A program made the position numbers and the translations under genes. This document shows, piece after piece, positions 7,638 through 14,620 of a stretch of 64,000 bases of DNA. This DNA comes from Advenella sp048381675 (GTDB lineage Bacteria > Pseudomonadota > Gammaproteobacteria > Burkholderiales > Burkholderiaceae_B). The notes beneath the pieces are model-generated. The model did not search any database and was not told where the DNA came from. It was given only the letters and a program-made list of their open reading frames with translations. The DNA is taken from contig NZ_JBLWIS010000011.1 of the NCBI RefSeq assembly GCF_048381675.1, positions 1-64,000 of the forward strand, in the 5' to 3' direction. The stretch's first letter is position 1; every line of letters starts with the position of its first letter.

Positions 7638-8414
7638 TTGTTTAAGGTCATAAAAACAGATGATTCCGACAAGGATTTTTTGACAACCTTTGCCAAGGGA
7701 CTGGAGGTTATTAAGTCATTTAATGATGAAACCCCCTGTTTAACAGTCACCGAGCTTGCGCAAAAGGTGGGCCTTAGCCGGGCTGCGGCAAGACGCTTTT
7801 TGCTGACTTTATCTAAGTTGGGTTATTTAAATCAAAACAATGGACAGTTCAGTTTAAGCGCCAAAATTCTTGATCTGGGATATTCATATCTGTCTTCACT
7901 AAACTTTATGGAGCGTGTGACGCCCATTATTGAACAAGTTGCCCGTGATTTGAATGAGTCGTGTTCTGTCACTGTTCTTGAGGATAAGGACGTTGTCTAT
8001 ATAGGACGAGCAAGTCGTAGTAGGCTTGTTTCCATTAATCTTCAGATAGGGGCACGCTTGCCTGCGTATGTAACCTCAACGGGTCGTGTTTTTTTGTCGG
8101 TTTTAAGCGATGAGCAACTTGAAATTTTTTTCAAAGAAGAGCCTTGTAAAAAATTAACGGAATATACCAAGACTGCAAAGCAAATAATCGCAGAAATCAA
8201 GAAAGTTCGATTACAAGGTTATTGTCTTGTGAATCAAGAGCTGGAGTTGGGAATGTGTTCTCTTGCGGTACCTGTGTATAACCGCAACCATCAATTGATT
8301 CTGGCATTGATTGTCAGTTGTAATCCTTTGTCGGTATCGCCAGAAGAAATGGTGCAACGTATCTTGCCAGTATTAAAACGTGCCTCGCAAGAGATAACTT
8401 TAGTGTTGCCATAA
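7638..8414 (+). CDS. IclR-family regulator, PcaR/PcaU/PobR subfamily
   Basis: This 258-residue DNA-binding regulator has the opening FAKGLEVIKSF and a winged helix, LTVTELAQKVGLSRAAARRF, at about residues 35-54. That opening is characteristic of the beta-ketoadipate regulators PcaR, PcaU and PobR. The C-terminal effector domain includes AYVTSTGRVFLSVL and the cysteine-containing GYCLVNQELELGMCSLAVPV. The start is a TTG at 7638 after GGAAAGAGGG; no in-frame ATG is nearby. It probably controls the promoter at 1769 through the repeats at 1804-1838. The effector is probably an organic acid, but this is an inference. No aromatic-degradation gene is present in the window. Confidence 0.88.
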   Translation: MFKVIKTDDSDKDFLTTFAKGLEVIKSFNDETPCLTVTELAQKVGLSRAAARRFLLTLSKLGYLNQNNGQFSLSAKILDLGYSYLSSLNFMERVTPIIEQVARDLNESCSVTVLEDKDVVYIGRASRSRLVSINLQIGARLPAYVTSTGRVFLSVLSDEQLEIFFKEEPCKKLTEYTKTAKQIIAEIKKVRLQGYCLVNQELELGMCSLAVPVYNRNHQLILALIVSCNPLSVSPEEMVQRILPVLKRASQEITLVLP

Positions 8415-8947
8415 TAATTTCTTTGTTAATAAAGGCAGCTTATCAAGCTATGTCATCATATCTTTAAAAATCTTAGTCGGTCATGGATTGCTTGATGGAA
8501 CAGGCCGTACGGGATGTGGATGTCCATCTTCCGGGATATTTGGTGGCATGTAAATTAAGTGCTTTGGTGGATATGGCCGGCAGTAATAAAATCAGGCTAC
8601 TGAATTTTATCAACCGAATGAAGCGTGACATGTAGCGACCAGATGTTAAATGTGGTTTGATTTATTGATACAAGTGCTACTAAGTATATTTATTAAGCTG
8701 GATCAAGACAAATCATTTTTCATCCCTGAATATTTCCTGTTGTTTTTTTATGATGTCATCGCTTGACTGATTGCTGAGTGTTGCTGGTAGGCTTGTTTCA
8801 ATTCGAAGCCGTGGTGCAGCGCATGCCAGGGTTTTTGCCAGAAAAGAGTTGTAATGTCAGGCGAGATGCGACAGAATTGTCGTAATGAGGACAAGCGTGG
8901 TTTGGGTGTGATGGCTGAATGGCCTGCTAATACTCAAACCTTTTTGA
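8415..8947. other. Long intergenic region without a supported gene
   Basis: No gene is convincing here. A 50-codon plus-strand frame begins at 8483 (MDCLMEQAVRDVDVHLPGYL...) but has no ribosome site and no similarity I recognise. A second frame from 8854 runs through the terminator at 8948 and is not credible. The region may hold decayed coding sequence or an untranslated RNA that ends at the strong terminator. Confidence 0.45.
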
Positions 8948-8985
8948 GACTGAATCCTGTCATTGACAGGATTCAGTCTTTTTTT
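8948..8985 (+). terminator. Strong plus-strand terminator with no clear upstream gene
   Basis: A perfect 14-bp stem, GACTGAATCCTGTC (8948-8961) and its complement (8965-8978), closes a 3-base loop and is followed by seven T. The T run is only on the plus-strand side, so it does not serve the minus-strand gene at 9002. The nearest plus-strand gene ends more than 500 bases upstream. Confidence 0.9.
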
Positions 8986-9001
8986 ATAAATATTAAATGT
9001 C

Positions 9002-9361
9002 TTAAAACCAGGAAGTGGTGGAAACCGGTTTTTTATCCATTAACTTGATAAAGCCAGCGGTTATGCGGTATATGAACCAGATGTAAGCGGCAATGAAAAT
9101 AAGCCAGCCAATAAGAATGATCATCAGGATAAACCCAATCATGGCTGCTATCAAACCAGCCCAGAAAGTTCTGATCAGGTAAATCATGTGATCATAATAA
9201 ACAGTTCCTTTGAAATCATCTTTTTTGACGTAAGCCATCGTGATGGCGACTAAACTAAAAACACCCGTAAACAAGCCAATCAGCATCAAAATATAGATAA
9301 TAATGGTGTACGTTTTAGGATCGGTGGCCGGGGAAGGGGTTGGAGTGATTTCATTGTTCAT
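9002..9361 (-). CDS. Small DUF4870-like membrane protein
   Basis: This 119-residue inner-membrane protein has a proline/threonine-rich cytoplasmic start followed by about three hydrophobic segments (YTIIIYILMLIGLFTGVFSL; FWAGLIAAMIGFILMIILIG; FIAAYIWFIYRI). The DHMIYLIRTFWAG stretch between the segments is typical of DUF4870-like proteins of betaproteobacteria. Its role is unknown. It is a single gene between the orphan terminator and the divergent YciI-like gene. Confidence 0.75.
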   Translation of the reverse strand: MNNEITPTPSPATDPKTYTIIIYILMLIGLFTGVFSLVAITMAYVKKDDFKGTVYYDHMIYLIRTFWAGLIAAMIGFILMIILIGWLIFIAAYIWFIYRITAGFIKLMDKKPVSTTSWF

Positions 9362-9656
9362 GCTGTTGCCTTTAGTTTTGTTTTGGTTTTCTCGTGGAGA
9401 TATTGCAATTGTGTATAGGTCATAGGTTCATTTTAACAGTGATTTACGGATTGGCTTATAGCAGGTTTTTTCTTTTTTTTAGCATTGCTCAAAATTAGAG
9501 CGGTATTAAAAAAACACTTATTATTCAATTGATTGGAATAGCTGTACAATCTTATTTGAAAGTTGTTCACAAGGATTTCAACAATAAAAGTGGATAACAT
9601 TTTGAAGCTCAAGCAAACTTTTTGAACAGAAGCATCCTTTTGCAGGAGAGATTGTC

Positions 9657-10148
9657 ATGAGAGTACTGCTTTTGATGATTCCCAAAGGTTATGACACGGC
9701 AACAAAGTCCGCCATGTCAGATAATGAAGCCTTGGAAGCCATAATGAAATATAACGACCTCTTGTTCAAGGCAGGGATTTTACTGTCTTTTAACGCCCTT
9801 CATCCGCCAATCCCCGGAGTCAGGATCAAGTGTAACGGCGGCAAGCAAATTATCCAGCACTCACCTTATGAGGACGTACCCGAAACATTGGGCATGTATT
9901 GGATGATTAAGGTAAAGTCTATTGACAAGGCAGTAGAGTGGGCATTGTTGTGTCCCTTGAAGGAAGGGGATGTGATTGAAGTCAGGCGGATTCATCAAAC
10001 CGATGATTTTTCTGAAGAGGCACGTGCCATTTTTGAAAAGTATCCGGATATTCATGCCAAGATCAAAAAATACGCTCGTAAAAAACCGCTGAATGAAAGA
10101 GAGCAGAATTGGGAAGGTGAGGGCGGTGCCATACTGGAAAATTATTAG
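9657..10148 (+). CDS. YciI/DGPF-domain protein
   Basis: This 163-residue cytoplasmic protein matches the YCII-related (DGPF) family. It opens with a beta strand (MRVLLLMIPKG), then a helix with KYNDLLFKAGILL, and then GVRIKCNGGKQII. The central stretch SPYEDVPETLGMYWMIKVKSIDKAVEWALLC is the diagnostic region. The usual DGPF tetrad is SPYE here. The family fold is a ferredoxin-like dimer of unclear function. The ATG follows an AGGAGAG ribosome site. Confidence 0.85.
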   Translation: MRVLLLMIPKGYDTATKSAMSDNEALEAIMKYNDLLFKAGILLSFNALHPPIPGVRIKCNGGKQIIQHSPYEDVPETLGMYWMIKVKSIDKAVEWALLCPLKEGDVIEVRRIHQTDDFSEEARAIFEKYPDIHAKIKKYARKKPLNEREQNWEGEGGAILENY

Positions 10149-10154
10149 TCTCAA

Positions 10155-10335
10155 TTAGCGTCTGGCTCTGGGGTGGGTTTTTTGCCATTTTCCAAGCGCT
10201 TTCCTGTAATTTTTCAGGGCGTCTTGGTAAAGGTCCAACACACAGGGGTTACAGCCGCTATGGCAACACGCTTCGTTATCGGGGCGTGTGGGAGGAACAG
10301 GTTTGGCGGCAGGCTTGTCGGATTTTTTCTATCAT
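10155..10335 (-). pseudogene. Oxidoreductase-like (CC-x-x-GC) small protein, frameshifted at an A6 run
   Basis: The minus strand encodes DNEACCHSGCNPCVLDLYQ followed by DALKNYRKALGKWQKTH and a stop. That is the cysteine-rich core of the Oxidored-like family (Pfam Oxidored-like, from memory). No start codon exists in this frame; TGA TAG lie directly upstream. An ATG at 10335, behind GGGGAAAGG, is in another frame and stops after 19 codons. Removing one A from the six-A run (plus-strand T run at 10323-10328) would join this ATG to the core and give about 59 residues. It may be a pseudogene, a slippage-dependent gene or a sequencing error. Confidence 0.65.
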
Positions 10336-10344
10336 CCTTTCCCC

Positions 10345-10373
10345 AAAAAAAGGCTGCCCAAATGGCAGCCTTT
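10345..10373 (-). terminator. Terminator of the hsp20 gene
   Basis: On the minus strand the stem AAAGGCTGCC/GGCAGCCTTT (10349-10373) is followed by seven T (10351-10345). It lies 20 bases after the hsp20 stop and just before the frameshifted small gene. Confidence 0.85.
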
Positions 10374-10392
10374 GTATTTGTGAGGGGAGTGC

Positions 10393-10806
10393 TTATTCAA
10401 CCATCAAGTGAGACGAGGGCTTGCTGCTGAGTTTCTTGAGTTCCAGGTTCAGGATGCCGTCTTCGTATTTGGCTGTAGAGGTAGACTGGTCAATTTCGCT
10501 GCCTAAACGGAAGCTTCGACTGATTGAGCCATAGTAACGCTCACTGTGAATAACTCGCTCGCCTTCTTTCTCTTCGGATTCCTGCTTGACTTCGGCACTG
10601 ATGCTGAGAGTGTCGCCTTCGATTTTGACTTTAATGTCTTCTTTTTTGACACCAGGCAACTCTGCCTTTACCAGATAGGCATCTTCTTTTTCAGAAATGT
10701 CGGTTTTAATGCTGAGTGCTGGGGTATTTTTTGGAAAACCAACGGGTTTAAGGAAAAAACCATTAAACAGATCGTCGAGATTTTCATAACGGGTCAGGTT
10801 GTTCAT
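10393..10806 (-). CDS. Hsp20/alpha-crystallin small heat-shock protein
   Basis: This 137-residue chaperone holds unfolded proteins for later refolding. The alpha-crystallin domain covers about residues 33-130 and includes KAELPGVKKEDIKVKIEGDTL. ISRSFRLGSEIDQSTSTAKYEDGIL contains the usual A-x-x-x-(D/N)-G-(V/I)-L end motif as AKYEDGIL. A short N-terminal arm and an acidic C-terminal tail complete it. The ATG follows GGAG. I found no clear heat-shock promoter upstream, although a palindrome CTTTATGTTATAAAG lies at 10835-10849. It has its own terminator. Confidence 0.92.
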   Translation of the reverse strand: MNNLTRYENLDDLFNGFFLKPVGFPKNTPALSIKTDISEKEDAYLVKAELPGVKKEDIKVKIEGDTLSISAEVKQESEEKEGERVIHSERYYGSISRSFRLGSEIDQSTSTAKYEDGILNLELKKLSSKPSSHLMVE

Positions 10807-11042
10807 GATATCTATTCACTCCAGTCAAAGCCTTCTTTATGTTATAAAGAGGCAGGTTAGTTTGGAAAATAATTAAATCGAACATAACTGCAACTACTTG
10901 ATCAGTATATGGGTATTGTGTTTTTAATTTCAAGTCCCGTAGATTTAATTTATGTCCTTGCCTGTTTGATCAAAGAAATTTTCAGTAACCATGCTTATAA
11001 TCGTTTAACAGTGTCATTAAAAACTCTCGACTGGAGATCTGA

Positions 11043-11432
11043 ATGAAAGGTTTTGTAGATAATATAGAAAAATTGACTGTCGAAAACGAAAATTACCGCA
11101 AGGTTTTATATACCGGCAAAAACCTGCAACTGGTTCTGATGACCTTGCAGCCGGGTGATGAAATCGGGCAGGAAGTGCACGATACACACGACCAGTTCTT
11201 GCGTATAGAAGAAGGCAAAGGTACCTTGTATCTTGATGGCGCTACGCATCAGGTGGAAGATGATTTTGCCATTATTGTGCCAGCCGGTGCAGTACACAAT
11301 GTCGTCAATACCGGTACGGTACCTTTAAAACTTTACACTATCTATGGTCCTCCCGAGCATCGTGATGGTGTGTTGCAAGCCACCAAGGCTGATGAAGTTG
11401 AAGAACACTTCGATGGCAAAACAACTGAATAA
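11043..11432 (+). CDS. Cupin-domain protein
   Basis: This 129-residue single-domain cupin has the first motif in GDEIGQEVHDTHDQFLRIEEGKG, with two histidines and a glutamate as likely metal ligands. The second motif is in VPAGAVHNVVNTG, with a third histidine. Short cupins of this kind occur widely and bind a metal, but the substrate is unknown. The ATG follows CTGGAGATCTGA. It stands alone. Confidence 0.88.
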   Translation: MKGFVDNIEKLTVENENYRKVLYTGKNLQLVLMTLQPGDEIGQEVHDTHDQFLRIEEGKGTLYLDGATHQVEDDFAIIVPAGAVHNVVNTGTVPLKLYTIYGPPEHRDGVLQATKADEVEEHFDGKTTE

Positions 11433-11531
11433 TTCGCTTTGCATAGCGTGCTTTATTGCCAGTAATTTGTTTTGAGCGTTTGAAAAAAGACAGAATAAAG
11501 CCGAAATGGTTTTCAGGTGAGTTATCAAGTC

Positions 11532-11575
11532 ACCCCGCAACAAGAGGATGCTGTTCCTGTTGGGCGGGGTTTTTA
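11532..11575 (+). terminator. Terminator-like hairpin after the cupin gene
   Basis: ACCCCGC (11532-11538) pairs with GCGGGGT (11564-11570), with partial inner pairing of AACAAGAGG with CCTGTT. TTTTT follows. It lies 100 bases after the cupin stop. Confidence 0.65.
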
Positions 11576-11643
11576 ATGCCTGCTCACATAGTGGTGAGAT
11601 AACCCCGGCAAGGGGGGCGTTTAATTTATGCTTGCTTGTTGTC

Positions 11644-11745
11644 TTAATACAGGGAGCTTGCCCAAAGCGAAAGCAGGCCGATGGCGGTAAAAAAGGCAAT
11701 AATAAAACCAATTGTCAGGGCGATGATTTTTCTTTTTGTTTGCAT
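11644..11745 (-). CDS. 33-residue single-span membrane protein
   Basis: A short minus-strand frame encodes MQTKRKIIALTIGFIIAFFT and continues AIGLLSLWASSLY. A basic start (KRK) followed by about 22 hydrophobic residues is the classic form of a small inner-membrane protein with its N-terminus in the cytoplasm. The ribosome site is only fair (AAGTGG five bases before ATG). I recognise no family. It lies in the cupin-pyrG gap, convergent with the cupin terminator. Confidence 0.45.
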   Translation of the reverse strand: MQTKRKIIALTIGFIIAFFTAIGLLSLWASSLY

Positions 11746-11902
11746 TAATCCACTTACCATTAAAGGTTGAACAGGGTAAAAGCCTAATGATGTCGCTGGC
11801 TTTGAGGGCAATTCATATGGGCACTATAAAAGATATTAGTGAGAAATTGCAGGTTTGGACGAACCCGTTTTGCATAAAGTTAATTTAAGGGGAGAAAAAA
11901 AA

Positions 11903-11965
11903 ATGCAGCTCAGTTATAATTTCCATTTCATGCTACAGCCCGGTCCAAGGGCTTTTTTACGATGA
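11903..11965 (+). CDS. Upstream ORF of pyrG (20 codons)
   Basis: A strong ribosome site, AAGGGGAG, precedes an ATG at 11903 that opens MQLSYNFHFMLQPGPRAFLR. Its TGA (11963-11965) overlaps the pyrG ATG (11962-11964). pyrG itself has no ribosome site, so its translation probably depends on this short ORF. The peptide has no recognisable function. Confidence 0.6.
   Translation: MQLSYNFHFMLQPGPRAFLR
11937..11958 (+). promoter_or_regulatory. Possible attenuator hairpin before pyrG
   Basis: AGCCC (11937-11941) and GGGCT (11949-11953) form a GC-rich 5-bp stem with a 7-base loop, followed by six T, ending four bases before the pyrG ATG. The hairpin lies in the last codons of the upstream ORF, so ribosome position would decide whether it forms. 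The stem is short and function is unproven. Confidence 0.45.
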
Positions 11966-13614
11966 CTAAGTATGTATTCGTTACAGGTGGTGTGGTCTCT
12001 TCTTTAGGCAAGGGTATCGCTGCAGCTTCTTTAGCCGCCATTCTGGAATCACGCGGCCTGCGCGTGACAATGTTGAAACTGGATCCCTATATTAACGTAG
12101 ATCCAGGCACCATGAGCCCTCTTCAGCACGGAGAGGTTTTTGTTACCGAAGATGGTGCGGAAACCGACCTTGACCTTGGCCACTACGAGCGTTTCATTTC
12201 CGCTCGCATGCATAAAGCCAACAACTTCACTACTGGTCAAATCTATGAATCGGTATTGCGCAAAGAGCGCCGTGGAGATTATCTGGGTAAAACGGTTCAG
12301 GTTATTCCCCATATCACCAATGAAATCCAGGATTTCATTATTCGTGGCGCAAAAAAAGCCTACGACGGTAACGCTGATGTCGCGATTGTAGAAATTGGCG
12401 GTACGGTGGGTGATATCGAATCACTGCCATTCCTAGAGGCTGCCCGTCAAATGAGCCTGCGTCTGGGACGTCAGGGAGCGGCTTTCGTGCATCTTACCTT
12501 GGTGCCGTTCATCGCCTCTGCCGGCGAACTGAAAACCAAGCCAACCCAGCATTCGGTGCAAAAACTACGGGAAATCGGTATTTATCCCAATGCACTGCTG
12601 TGCCGTGCCGACCGTCCTATCCCAGACGATGAACGTGCCAAAATTTCCTTGTTCTCCAATGTGCCTCTAGATGCGGTCATTTCGGTTTGGGATGAAGATT
12701 CCATTTATAAAATACCGGCCATGCTGCACAAGCAAAAACTGGATTCCATTGTTTGTGATGCATTAGGCATTAATCCGCCAGCAGCCAACCTGTCCAAATG
12801 GGATAATCTGGTTCATTTGCTGGAGCATCCCGAGCATGAAGTGCAGATTGGCATGGTGGGCAAATATGTTGACCTTACCGAGTCCTACAAATCCCTGACC
12901 GAAGCCCTTGTTCACGCCGGTATTTATACCAAGTCCAAGGTGGTGATCAACTATATCGATTCCGAAGATATTGAGAAAAACGGTACGGCTTGCCTTGAAA
13001 AGTTTGATGCAATCCTGGTGCCAGGTGGTTTTGGTAAACGGGGTACCGAGGGCAAGATCCAGGCCATTAAATATGCCCGTGAAAACGGGGTGCCATATTT
13101 GGGCATTTGCCTGGGCATGCAGCTGGCAGTCATTGAATTTGCCCGTAATGTGGCCCAATTAGGGGGTGCCAACAGTACCGAACTGGATCCTTCTACCGCG
13201 CATCCTGTTGTTGCCCTGATTACCGAATGGCAAGACCGTGAAGGCAAGCTGGAAACACGCAGTGAAAATTCCGATCTGGGTGGTACCATGCGCAAAGGTT
13301 CACAACGTTGTCCCGTCAAGGAAGGCACCCGTGCTTATGAAATTTACGGGCCTGAAGTCAACGAGCGTCATCGTCACCGTTATGAAGTGAACAATGTATA
13401 TGTTCCTCGTCTTGAAGAGGCTGGCATGGTCATTAGTGCCCGCACGCCCACCGAGAACCTTCCCGAGATCATGGAAATTCCGTCTCACCCCTGGTTCATG
13501 GGTGTGCAGTTCCATCCCGAGTTCACTTCAACGCCTCGTGCCGAACACCCCTTGTTTGTCAGCTACATCAAGGCGGCACTGGATATCCAGCGCCAGCGTG
13601 CCCAAAAAGGATAA
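11962..13614 (+). CDS. pyrG: CTP synthase
   Basis: This 550-residue enzyme makes CTP from UTP, ATP and glutamine. The N-terminal synthetase domain begins MTKYVFVTGGVVSSLGKGI, the family's standard opening with its P-loop. The C-terminal class I amidotransferase domain has GICLGMQ, with the nucleophilic cysteine near 383. It also has the His/Glu pair in VQFHPEFTS near the end. Length is normal. The gene is followed after 3 bases by kdsA, an old betaproteobacterial association. Its start is embedded in the stop of the upstream ORF and lacks its own ribosome site. Confidence 0.98.
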   Translation: MTKYVFVTGGVVSSLGKGIAAASLAAILESRGLRVTMLKLDPYINVDPGTMSPLQHGEVFVTEDGAETDLDLGHYERFISARMHKANNFTTGQIYESVLRKERRGDYLGKTVQVIPHITNEIQDFIIRGAKKAYDGNADVAIVEIGGTVGDIESLPFLEAARQMSLRLGRQGAAFVHLTLVPFIASAGELKTKPTQHSVQKLREIGIYPNALLCRADRPIPDDERAKISLFSNVPLDAVISVWDEDSIYKIPAMLHKQKLDSIVCDALGINPPAANLSKWDNLVHLLEHPEHEVQIGMVGKYVDLTESYKSLTEALVHAGIYTKSKVVINYIDSEDIEKNGTACLEKFDAILVPGGFGKRGTEGKIQAIKYARENGVPYLGICLGMQLAVIEFARNVAQLGGANSTELDPSTAHPVVALITEWQDREGKLETRSENSDLGGTMRKGSQRCPVKEGTRAYEIYGPEVNERHRHRYEVNNVYVPRLEEAGMVISARTPTENLPEIMEIPSHPWFMGVQFHPEFTSTPRAEHPLFVSYIKAALDIQRQRAQKG

Positions 13615-13617
13615 AGC

Positions 13618-14469
13618 ATGAACTTATGCGGATTTGACGTTGGTTTGGATAAGCCGTTTTTCCTGATTGCAGGTCCTTGCGTGATCGAGTCCCGGCAAAT
13701 GGCCTTTGATACCGCTGGTGCGCTTCAGGAAATTACCAGCCGGTTGAAGATACCTTTTATTTATAAAAGCTCTTTCGACAAGGCCAATCGCAGTTCGGGC
13801 AAGTCGTATCGCGGTCCGGGCATGGAAGAAGGCTTGCAAATCCTGGCGGATGTCCGTGATGCCCTTAAGGTGCCCGTGTTAACCGATGTCCATGATGAGT
13901 CTCAGGTTGATGATGTGGCCGCGGTGGTGGATGTGTTGCAAACACCTGCTTTCTTGTGTCGACAAACCGATTTCATCCAGGCCTGTGCCGCTACCTTAAA
14001 GCCCGTCAATATTAAAAAAGGGCAGTTTCTGGCCCCGGCGGACATGATTCAGGTGGTTGGCAAGGCGCGTGAAGCGGCGATTGCTGCCGGTGGTGATGGT
14101 TCCAATATCATGGTTTGCGAGCGTGGTGCGTCATTTGGCTATAATAATCTCGTCTCTGACATGCGCTCACTGGCCATTATGCGGAAAACCGCTTGCCCAG
14201 TTGTTTTTGATGCCACGCATTCAGTACAGCTTCCTGGCGGGCAGGGTACTTCTTCAGGTGGTCAGCGTGAGTTTGTGCCCGTGCTGGCGCGTGCCGCAGT
14301 TGCTGTCGGTATTTCCGGTCTTTTCATGGAAACTCACCCCAATCCGGAACAAGCCTTGTCTGATGGTCCTAACGCGGTGCCTTTGCAACACATGGAAGCG
14401 TTGTTAACGTCTTTACTTGGTATTGATAACATCGTGAAGCAGCAAGGATTCATCGAAGACCGGTTTTAA
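13618..14469 (+). CDS. kdsA: 3-deoxy-8-phosphooctulonate synthase (KDO-8-P synthase)
   Basis: This 283-residue enzyme joins phosphoenolpyruvate and arabinose-5-phosphate to make KDO-8-phosphate for lipopolysaccharide. Family landmarks are FLIAGPCVIES near residue 16, YKSSFDKANRSS near 50 and MVCERGASFGYNN near 165. DVHDESQ and DATHSVQLPG also fit. The ATG follows the pyrG stop closely, so the two are one transcript. A good terminator follows, which separates it from eno. In related bacteria eno commonly follows directly. Confidence 0.97.
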   Translation: MNLCGFDVGLDKPFFLIAGPCVIESRQMAFDTAGALQEITSRLKIPFIYKSSFDKANRSSGKSYRGPGMEEGLQILADVRDALKVPVLTDVHDESQVDDVAAVVDVLQTPAFLCRQTDFIQACAATLKPVNIKKGQFLAPADMIQVVGKAREAAIAAGGDGSNIMVCERGASFGYNNLVSDMRSLAIMRKTACPVVFDATHSVQLPGGQGTSSGGQREFVPVLARAAVAVGISGLFMETHPNPEQALSDGPNAVPLQHMEALLTSLLGIDNIVKQQGFIEDRF

Positions 14470-14498
14470 GCACGGTTAAAGAAGATGATTTGAATATT

Positions 14499-14541
14499 CC
14501 GTTGCGTTAATGAGAATTTCATTGGCGCAACGGTTTTTTTT
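14499..14541 (+). terminator. Terminator after kdsA
   Basis: CCGTTGCG (14499-14506) pairs with CGCAACGG (14526-14533), with inner pairing of AATGA with TCATT, and is followed by a long T run. It ends pyrG-kdsA transcription before the MFS gene. Confidence 0.88.
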
Positions 14542-14551
14542 GTGCATTTGT

Positions 14552-14579
14552 TTGACACCAAAATAATTTTATATAAAAT
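14552..14579 (+). promoter_or_regulatory. Promoter of the MFS-MarR pair
   Basis: A consensus TTGACA (14552-14557) is 16 bases from TAAAAT (14574-14579). The promoter lies between the kdsA terminator and the MFS start, so this pair is an independent unit. Confidence 0.65.
14566..14579. promoter_or_regulatory. Candidate MarR operator palindrome
   Basis: ATTTTATATAAAAT is a perfect 14-bp palindrome that covers the -10 box. MarR proteins often bind AT-rich palindromes at the promoter of the exporter they control. The low complexity of the sequence weakens the case. Confidence 0.4.
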
Positions 14580-14620
14580 AGTTTCACGATCAATTAATTT
14601 ATTTTCAGGTGTTTGCCATC

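Noticed and set aside
8854..9048. 64-codon plus-strand frame
   Set aside because: It runs straight through the strong terminator at 8948-8985 and into the opposite gene.
10807..10960. Sigma-32 promoter for the hsp20 gene
   Set aside because: Neither a CTTGAA-type -35 nor a CCCCAT-type -10 could be found at suitable spacing on the minus strand.
14453..14470. Read-through from kdsA into eno as one operon
   Set aside because: A good terminator at 14499-14541 and a separate transporter-regulator unit lie between them.
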